Origin: Eubacterium sp. UBA4343
Lineage (GTDB): Bacteria; Bacillota; Clostridia; Lachnospirales; Lachnospiraceae
Reading direction: 5' to 3'
DNA: 19,448 nt
NCBI GenBank assembly: GCA_002394235.1
Contig: DGTF01000038.1
Coordinates: 1,914-21,361 of the forward strand
Part shown: in pieces, positions 13,964 through 19,448 of the stretch
Position numbering within the stretch: position 1 is the stretch's first letter
Layout: each line of letters begins with the position of its first letter
Position numbers and translations under genes: made by a program
The notes under the pieces: model-generated
Databases searched by the model: none
Told to the model about the DNA's origin: nothing
Seen by the model: only the letters and a program-made list of their open reading frames with translations

Positions 13964-15478
13964 ATGGCTTATAACGGGTATGCAATTGACGCAGATCATT
14001 ATCTTGACGCGAGTGCGGTGACGCGGAAACTGGATGCATTGATCCGGAAACCGGTTTATTCAATCAAACCGGAATACCTGCGGGAGTATGAGCAGGAATA
14101 TTTTGACAAGAAATGTCAGAAATCAAAGGAAATGACAGATGAGGCGAAGAATGTTATTCCCGGGGGTGTGGAACATAATCTTGCTTTCAATTATCCGTTT
14201 CCGATTGCGATTGCAAAGGCAGAAGGAAACCGTATGGTTGATGTAGACGGAAATGAATATTTTGACCTGCTTCAGGCAGGAGGCCCGACCGTTCTCGGAA
14301 GCAATCCTCCTGAGGTGCGTGATGCCGTCATTGACCTGCTGAAAACCTGCGGGCCTTCGACCGGACTTTTTCATGAATATGAGTACAAACTTGCAAAAAA
14401 GATTACGGAACTGATCCCTTCAGTGGAGATGATCCGTTTTCTCGGATCCGGTACAGAAGCGTGTATGTGTGCGGAACGGATCGCCCGGCTGAAAACCGGA
14501 AAGAAAAATATCCTGAAGATGGGAGGCGGTTATCACGGATGGTCCGACATGCTGGCATACGGCATAAGAATCCCCGGTACAAAGGGTATTCTGTCTCACG
14601 GTGTTCCATCCTATTGCTTTGCACACACTGACGAGTATTTTCCGAATGATCTGGAAGATCTGGAACGGAAGCTGAAGCTGCATCAGCTGGATGGCGGAAC
14701 CGCAGCAATTTTTGTGGAGCCGGTAGGGCCGGAATCCGGCACCAGACCGGTCTCCCGTGAGTTCATCCAGGGAACGGAACGACTGGCGCACAAGTACGGA
14801 GCACTGCTGGTCTTTGACGAGGTGGTGACCGGATTTCGTATCGGAGTTCATGGCGCACAGGGATTTTTCAATGTTAATCCTGACCTCACCGTTTTCGGAA
14901 AGGTCATCGCGGGAGGATATCCGGGAGCCGGCGCGGTTGGCGGGCATAAAGACTGCATGGCATATCTCGGAGCCGGCCTGGACAACCAGGGCAAGAAGCT
15001 CCATAAGGCAATGTGCGGAGGAACTCTTTCGGCCACACCTTTGTCAACCTGTGCAGGCTATCATATGATTTGCGCAATCGAGAGAGAAAATGCCTGTGAG
15101 AAGGCCGGAAGAATGGGTGATCGCCTGACGAAGGGACTTCAGGAGTCCATCCGCAGACACAATCTTCCATTTGTGGCGTTCAACCAGGGATCCATCTGCC
15201 ACCTGGACACGGTCGGCACCATGCATTTCTGCATCGACTGGGGCAAACTCTGGAAAGTTCCGGAGGTTCTGAAACAGACAGGCATACGTCAGACCGAGAT
15301 GGAGCACATGGGGGCTGCCTATATGGCAGAGGGCATCATTACTCTCGCCGGTTCACGTCTGTACACGAGTGCGGCGTATACGGAAGAGGATATTGATGAA
15401 CTGATTCGCAGGTTTGACAGAGTATTCTCCAGGTGCGGAAAGATAGATACCGAGATCGATAAGAAATTATGGAAGTAA
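13964..15478 (+). CDS. Class III PLP-dependent aminotransferase (glutamate-1-semialdehyde aminotransferase-like)
   Basis: This fold-type I PLP enzyme transfers an amino group to or from a terminal-type carbonyl. In the 504-residue form, VDVDGNEYFDL (93-103), GSGTEA (161-166, PLP phosphate), YHGWSD, FDEVVTGFR (Asp285 contacts the PLP pyridine nitrogen) and FGKVIAGGYPGAGAVGG (Lys313, Schiff base) are all present, so it should be active. It carries about 50 extra N-terminal residues compared with HemL. I chose the ATG at 13964 because AGGAGGG precedes it; an in-frame ATG at 13910 lies inside the operator palindrome and lacks a ribosome binding site. It is the first gene of a five-gene operon with an aldolase and a sugar kinase, which argues against haem synthesis. 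The substrate is unknown. Confidence 0.88.
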   Translation: MAYNGYAIDADHYLDASAVTRKLDALIRKPVYSIKPEYLREYEQEYFDKKCQKSKEMTDEAKNVIPGGVEHNLAFNYPFPIAIAKAEGNRMVDVDGNEYFDLLQAGGPTVLGSNPPEVRDAVIDLLKTCGPSTGLFHEYEYKLAKKITELIPSVEMIRFLGSGTEACMCAERIARLKTGKKNILKMGGGYHGWSDMLAYGIRIPGTKGILSHGVPSYCFAHTDEYFPNDLEDLERKLKLHQLDGGTAAIFVEPVGPESGTRPVSREFIQGTERLAHKYGALLVFDEVVTGFRIGVHGAQGFFNVNPDLTVFGKVIAGGYPGAGAVGGHKDCMAYLGAGLDNQGKKLHKAMCGGTLSATPLSTCAGYHMICAIERENACEKAGRMGDRLTKGLQESIRRHNLPFVAFNQGSICHLDTVGTMHFCIDWGKLWKVPEVLKQTGIRQTEMEHMGAAYMAEGIITLAGSRLYTSAAYTEEDIDELIRRFDRVFSRCGKIDTEIDKKLWK

Positions 15479-15516
15479 GAAATGATCGAAATGGGGAAAC
15501 AGAGAAGGAGGCAGTG

Positions 15517-16596
15517 ATGGCATATGATATCAGTGAAGCAAAAGATCTGGTAATCCGTGCGGGAAAGGAGCTTCTGGAAAGCGGGCTGATCGCCCGCACC
15601 TGGGGCAATATCAGCGCCAGGATATCGGATCATCAGTTTGTCATCTCGCCGAGCGGACTCGCTTACGACAGTCTTACTCCGGATGACATTGTAACGGTAA
15701 ATATAGAGGATGGCTCTTATGTCGGAAATGTAAAGCCTTCCAGTGAAAAGGGAGTACATGCGGCAGCCTACCGGCTCAGGCCAGACGTGAATTTTGTCAT
15801 ACATACACACCAGGATTATGCGACCGACCTGTCGGTACTTGGAAAAACAATTGTGGTGCCCGAGGTTGAAGCGGACGACGCAAAGGCACTCGGCCCGATC
15901 ATTCCGGTCGCCGCATATGGCCTGTCCTCTACAAGGACCCTTACGCGAAATGTTGAGAAATGCATCGCGCAATACCCGGACAGCCGGGCGGTTCTGATGC
16001 GCAATCACGGCCCGGTGTGCATGGGAGTCGATTACGAGGACGCCTTCCGGATCGCACATTCCCTGGAGAAGGTCTGTATGAACCGTTTTCACAATCTGGT
16101 CGGAGGTGATCTTCCTCCGGTGGATGATCCGGATTACCGTCTCGGAAAATACAGCAGGATCTATCATCGCGAAATTCAGGAAGAATTTGATGAATATTAT
16201 GAAATCTTCCGCAGACAATCCATAAACTGTGTCATAGAAACCGGGGCTCCTTATATCCGACAGATCAGCGCATTCGGGAAGGGAATTGTGCCGTATGTTG
16301 ACGATCTGGCTCAGATGACCGGAATATACATCCGGTGCGTTCCGGAAGAAGCCGGAAAAGAAACGATCGCACGGGCACTCGGAGGCACCTGCAGCGCAGT
16401 GCTGATAAAAGGAAAGGGCGCCGTGTGTACGGGAGGCAGCGAGGAGGATGCAGAGGCGGTTCTGATGGTTCTTGACAAGAGCTGTCAGGCAGCATTGCTC
16501 GAGAAATCCGGATGCCATCCGAAGGCCGTGAACCCGCTTGGAGGGATTCTTGAAAATCTGGTCTACACATTAAAATATTCAAAACTGAAGGGATAA
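15517..16596 (+). CDS. Class II aldolase/adducin-family protein with a degenerate second half
   Basis: Residues 1 to about 200 form a complete class II aldolase/adducin domain: GNIS (30-33), SPSG (44-47), PSSE with catalytic Glu77, and metal ligands His96, His98 (IHTHQD) and His164 (MRNHG). Such enzymes cleave sugar phosphates (fuculose-1-P, rhamnulose-1-P) or epimerise ribulose-5-P. Residues about 235-330 repeat part of the fold: INCVIET (236-242) aligns with VNFVIHT (91-97), and AVLIKGKGAVCTGG (294-307) with AVLMRNHGPVCMGV (158-171). There the metal histidines become Glu241, Gly243 and Lys300, so this half cannot bind the metal. At 359 residues it is far longer than the usual 210-230. The ATG at 15517 follows AAGGAGG; the longer in-frame start overlaps the previous gene. 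The kinase three genes on may supply its substrate. Confidence 0.85.
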   Translation: MAYDISEAKDLVIRAGKELLESGLIARTWGNISARISDHQFVISPSGLAYDSLTPDDIVTVNIEDGSYVGNVKPSSEKGVHAAAYRLRPDVNFVIHTHQDYATDLSVLGKTIVVPEVEADDAKALGPIIPVAAYGLSSTRTLTRNVEKCIAQYPDSRAVLMRNHGPVCMGVDYEDAFRIAHSLEKVCMNRFHNLVGGDLPPVDDPDYRLGKYSRIYHREIQEEFDEYYEIFRRQSINCVIETGAPYIRQISAFGKGIVPYVDDLAQMTGIYIRCVPEEAGKETIARALGGTCSAVLIKGKGAVCTGGSEEDAEAVLMVLDKSCQAALLEKSGCHPKAVNPLGGILENLVYTLKYSKLKG

Positions 16597-16624
16597 CTGA
16601 AGAAATAATCATGGAGAAATATAT

Positions 16625-17263
16625 ATGCTGAAGAAGCTGACAAAAGCGCAGCAGGACTCCATTCTCGAACATGCGATCGAGGAATTCGGGGATAAGGGTC
16701 TGGCAAAAACAACCGTCAGCTCCATTGCCGCAGCATCCGGCGTAAGCGTCGGAGTAATCTATAAATATTACAAAAACAAGGAAGATCTGTTTCAGGCATG
16801 CCTGAACTATTCAATGGAGATGCTGGGAAGAGTTCTCGAAGAGGCAATACGTGATTCGGCGTCTTTCCGTGAGGCAGTGGAAAGACTTGTACATGTATGC
16901 AGGATTTTTCCTGAAAGCCATAAAGGATATATCCGGATGTATCACGCGATCACGATGAAGTCCGCAGCCGATCATGCTGTGGATTTCGCAAAGAAAATCG
17001 AGACAATATCAGCCCGGACATATGAAACCATGTTTTCAAAGGCGAAAGCCGCAGGAGAGCTCTCCGCGGAGATCGATTCTCATGCATTTGCTTTTTTCTT
17101 TGACAACCTTCTGATGATGTTTCATTTTTCATTTGGGTGTGATTACTACGAGGAGCGCCTCAGGATCTTTCTGAATTGCGGTGACGGGGCACCGCCGGAT
17201 GGCGACGGGCTGGAACATGCGCTGGTCACATTTCTATGCGCGGCTGCAGGAATCCGGAGCTGA
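16625..17263 (+). CDS. TetR/AcrR-family transcriptional regulator
   Basis: The 212-residue protein has the family's N-terminal DNA-binding domain: ILEHAIEEFGDKGLAKTTV, then the helix-turn-helix SSIAAASGVSVGVIYKYYKNKEDLF (about 32-55). The remaining all-helical part is a divergent ligand-binding and dimerisation domain. GGAGA precedes the ATG. It is embedded between the aldolase and kinase genes of the operon, so it is expressed with them. The palindrome at 13905-13922 at the operon's transcription start is its likely operator. The effector would be expected to be a pathway substrate or intermediate. Repression rather than activation is inferred from the operator position. Confidence 0.9.
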   Translation: MLKKLTKAQQDSILEHAIEEFGDKGLAKTTVSSIAAASGVSVGVIYKYYKNKEDLFQACLNYSMEMLGRVLEEAIRDSASFREAVERLVHVCRIFPESHKGYIRMYHAITMKSAADHAVDFAKKIETISARTYETMFSKAKAAGELSAEIDSHAFAFFFDNLLMMFHFSFGCDYYEERLRIFLNCGDGAPPDGDGLEHALVTFLCAAAGIRS

Positions 17264-17316
17264 GCGTACAGCGGGTTTCAGAGGCTGCGGCACAGAGCGC
17301 GCAGAATGGAGAGAAG

Positions 17317-18930
17317 ATGGAGGAAACCTATATTCTGACCTATGATATCGGTACAACCGGTCTGAAGACCGGGCTATTTGCCGTAGGTTCCAGAGTGCGG
17401 CTGATGGCCGGCGCAACTTGCGGTTACCATCTGTATATTCTGGAAAACGGGGGCGCAGAACAGGACGCCGATGAGTGGTGGAACGCCATGTGCAGTACAA
17501 CAAGGCAGGTTCTCGAAGCAGTTCCGGAGATCCGGCCGGAGGATATCGCAGGTATTTCTTTCTGCTCCCAGATGCAGGGGCTGGTTCTTGTCGATGAACA
17601 CGGGGTGCCGGTACACAGACCCATGAGTTACATGGACCAGCGCGCTACGGAAGAAATACGCAAAGGCATCGCAAACGGGGTCCGTATTGCGGGTGCGAAT
17701 ATCGCGAAGCTGATTCCCTCCCTGCTGATCACCGGGGCCGTGTCAAGCTCGGTGAAGGATCCGATCTGGAAATATAAATGGATTGAGACGCATGAACCGG
17801 AAAATTTCGCGAGAGCATACAAGTGGCTCGATGTGAAGGAATACATTATCTGCCGATGTACCGGAAGATTTGTCATGACAAAGGACTCTGCTTATGGAAC
17901 ACTCCTTTATGATACAAGGAAGGGACATGAAGGATGGAGCAGAGAACTCTGCAGAATGTTTCACATTCGAATGGATCTGCTTCCGGAGATCATCCGCACA
18001 ACAGATCCGGTCGGCCCGCTGACCCGGAAGGCAGCAGAGGAGCTCGGCCTTGCCGAGGGAATTCCGGTATTTGGCGGCGGCGGCGACGCGACGCTGATCG
18101 GAATCGGCAGCGGGTGCGTTCACACCGGTCAGACGCACATCTATTCGGGAACTTCCGGATGGGTCTCTACGATTGTAGACAGACAGCTTGTGGATGCCTC
18201 AAGTATGATCGCGGCGATTGTCGGAGCACAGGATGGCCGGTTCAACTATTTCGCGGAAATGGAGACTGCGGGGAAATGCTTTGACTGGGTCATGCATCAC
18301 CTTGCTCTGGATGAAATCAATATCTATCTGGATAAGCACGATGTGTGCAGCAGCCCTGAATCCACCTGCCGCTCTCTGTATGACTATCTTTCTGAGGTTG
18401 TGCAACGGGCAGAACCCGGCGCGGGCGGAGTGATCTTTACCCCGTGGCTCCACGGAAACCGCTGCCCCTTTGAGGATCCGTATTCCGCCGGAATGTTTTT
18501 CAACATCCGGCTCGAAACCGGAAAAACGGAGATGATCCGTGCGGTACTTGAGGGTATCTGCTATCATCTGCGATGGATGCTCGAATGCCAGGACAGAAAG
18601 ATTCATACCTCAGAAGTGATCCGGTTCTCGGGCGGAGGCGCCCTTTCGGATGTCACAAGTCAGATGCTGGCGGACATCACAGGCAGGACGATTGAGGTTG
18701 TTGCTCACCCGCAGAATGTCGGAGCGGTAGGGGCAGCCGCTACCGCCTCGGTCGGCCTCGGCATTCTGCATGATATCGAGGATCTGGACCGGCTGATTCC
18801 GGCGGTTCGGTCATTCCGCCCGGATCCGTCCAGACATGAAGTTTACAATCGTTCTTATCAGGTGTTTACCCGTCTGCATCAGGCTAACCAGAAGTTCTTC
18901 CGGGAACTGAATGCTGCCGCTTCGAAATGA
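17317..18930 (+). CDS. FGGY-family carbohydrate kinase
   Basis: The enzyme phosphorylates a sugar or polyol with ATP in the cytoplasm. The 537-residue protein has the N-terminal actin-fold phosphate-1 motif YDIGTTGLKTGLF (9-21). Substrate-contact segments include SQMQGLVLVD (84-93) and MSYMDQRA (103-110). The catalytic-base region is FGGGGDATLIGIGSG (Asp257), followed by SGTSGWVST and the FGGY-type WLHGNRCPFEDP and SGGGALSDVTSQMLADI blocks. It most resembles xylulokinase-like members, but WLHGNRCPFEDP departs from the common YL.GER.P..DP, so the substrate may be unusual. The ATG at 17317 follows GGAGAG with short spacing; an upstream in-frame ATG would overlap the regulator gene. It lies in the operon with the aldolase, matching a phosphorylate-then-cleave route. 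Confidence 0.88.
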   Translation: MEETYILTYDIGTTGLKTGLFAVGSRVRLMAGATCGYHLYILENGGAEQDADEWWNAMCSTTRQVLEAVPEIRPEDIAGISFCSQMQGLVLVDEHGVPVHRPMSYMDQRATEEIRKGIANGVRIAGANIAKLIPSLLITGAVSSSVKDPIWKYKWIETHEPENFARAYKWLDVKEYIICRCTGRFVMTKDSAYGTLLYDTRKGHEGWSRELCRMFHIRMDLLPEIIRTTDPVGPLTRKAAEELGLAEGIPVFGGGGDATLIGIGSGCVHTGQTHIYSGTSGWVSTIVDRQLVDASSMIAAIVGAQDGRFNYFAEMETAGKCFDWVMHHLALDEINIYLDKHDVCSSPESTCRSLYDYLSEVVQRAEPGAGGVIFTPWLHGNRCPFEDPYSAGMFFNIRLETGKTEMIRAVLEGICYHLRWMLECQDRKIHTSEVIRFSGGGALSDVTSQMLADITGRTIEVVAHPQNVGAVGAAATASVGLGILHDIEDLDRLIPAVRSFRPDPSRHEVYNRSYQVFTRLHQANQKFFRELNAAASK

Positions 18931-18946
18931 AGGGAGGAGGAGCGCG

Positions 18947-19399
18947 ATGACTGAAAAAAAAGCCGGTAAAGAAGTGCTGCGTGCGGTGAAATTCACTCTG
19001 TTTTCCATTTCAGCCGGAATTATCCAGGTGCTTCTCACCACAATTATTCTGGATCAGATCGTCCGGCTGAAACCCTACTGGCTGTGCTATCTGATCGGAC
19101 TGGCCGCATCGGTGATCTGGAACTTCACATTAAACCGTCAGTATACCTTTCAGGCGGCAAACAACATTCCGATTGCCATGCTCAAGGTTGCAGCCTTTTA
19201 TGCCGTGTTTACTCCGGCTTCCACCTGGGTGACGGGCATGCTGACAGATCGTGCCCGTTGGCCGCATCTTCTCGTTCAGGTCCTCGTGATGCTGAGCAAC
19301 TTTGTGCTTGAATTCCTGTACGACAGATTTATTGTATTCGGTAAGTCCATCGATACAAACGCGAGAGCACAGAAGAACGCCGGTAGAGATGACCCCTGA
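18947..19399 (+). CDS. GtrA-family small membrane protein
   Basis: The 150-residue protein has four predicted membrane helices (about 14-36, 43-62, 77-99 and 107-125). It carries the family signatures NFTLNRQYTF (59-68) and NFVLEFLYDRFIVF (118-131), with a basic N-terminus and polar C-terminus in the cytoplasm. GtrA-like proteins are linked to movement of polyprenyl-phosphate sugars across the membrane during glycan modification. Some act with other partners or are uncharacterised. GGGAGGAGGAG precedes the ATG at 18947; the longer in-frame start overlaps the kinase gene. It is the last gene of the operon and is followed after 14 bases by the palindromic hairpin. Its link to a sugar kinase and aldolase is unexplained: it could help substrate entry or be a passenger. 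Confidence 0.87.
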   Translation: MTEKKAGKEVLRAVKFTLFSISAGIIQVLLTTIILDQIVRLKPYWLCYLIGLAASVIWNFTLNRQYTFQAANNIPIAMLKVAAFYAVFTPASTWVTGMLTDRARWPHLLVQVLVMLSNFVLEFLYDRFIVFGKSIDTNARAQKNAGRDDP

Positions 19400-19413
19400 G
19401 CCCCGCAGCAAAA

Positions 19414-19446
19414 CGAGATAAAACACGCTGCGCGAGTTTTATCTCG
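19414..19446. repeat. Palindromic intergenic repeat, right copy (possible operon terminator)
   Basis: CGAGATAAAAC (19414-19424) pairs with GTTTTATCTCG (19436-19446) over a perfect 11 bp, loop ACGCTGCGCGA. It is the inverted copy of the element at 14-47 and differs from it mainly in the loop. It starts 14 bases after the GtrA stop codon, so it may end the operon transcript, although the window stops before any T tail could be seen. Confidence 0.75.
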
Positions 19447-19448
19447 CT

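Overview
The window looks like chromosomal DNA of a Gram-positive, low-to-mid GC Firmicute, most likely a clostridial (Lachnospiraceae-like) gut anaerobe. The grounds are strong AGGAGG-type ribosome binding sites, sigma-A-like promoters, an rpsB-tsf operon, a 377-residue hypothetical protein of clostridial character, an apparent yybP-ykoY riboswitch, and families of structured intergenic repeats. The genus cannot be fixed from the sequence alone.

Layout. At 14-47 lies a palindromic repeat whose reverse complement recurs at the other end (19414-19446). Next come pepD (dipeptidase, +) and, convergent with it, a hypothetical protein gene (-). A repeat-containing divergent intergenic region carries the rpsB promoter and a structured leader, followed by rpsB-tsf and a long terminator hairpin. 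A cytoplasmic GH13 amylase-family gene and adenine deaminase (ade) follow. The 748-base gap 8366-9113 is not empty: it holds a promoter, a probable Mn2+-sensing yybP-ykoY riboswitch whose P1 strand is shared with an intrinsic terminator, and two and a half tandem copies of a 181-bp element that folds on paper into a closed three-arm structure. It leads into a Ca2+/Mn2+-type P-type ATPase gene, closely followed by tag (3-methyladenine glycosylase). Tag is convergent, with a 3-base gap, with an iron-type alcohol dehydrogenase.

The last third (13865-19446) is one apparent operon: class III (GSA-like) aminotransferase, class II aldolase with a degenerate duplicated half, TetR-family regulator, FGGY carbohydrate kinase and GtrA-type membrane protein. 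It has a good promoter (TTGACG-17-TACAAT) and an 18-bp perfect-arm palindrome at the start of the transcript that is a good candidate operator for the operon's own TetR protein. The gene set suggests an uncharacterised inducible pathway for an amino or keto sugar-like compound (kinase, then aldolase, with an amino-group transfer step). The substrate cannot be read from the sequence, and no classical transporter is present.

The most interesting items are the riboswitch plus structured-repeat leader of the ATPase, the self-regulated five-gene operon, and the aldolase's built-in metal-less second half. No rRNA, tRNA, CRISPR array, transposase or phage gene was seen.
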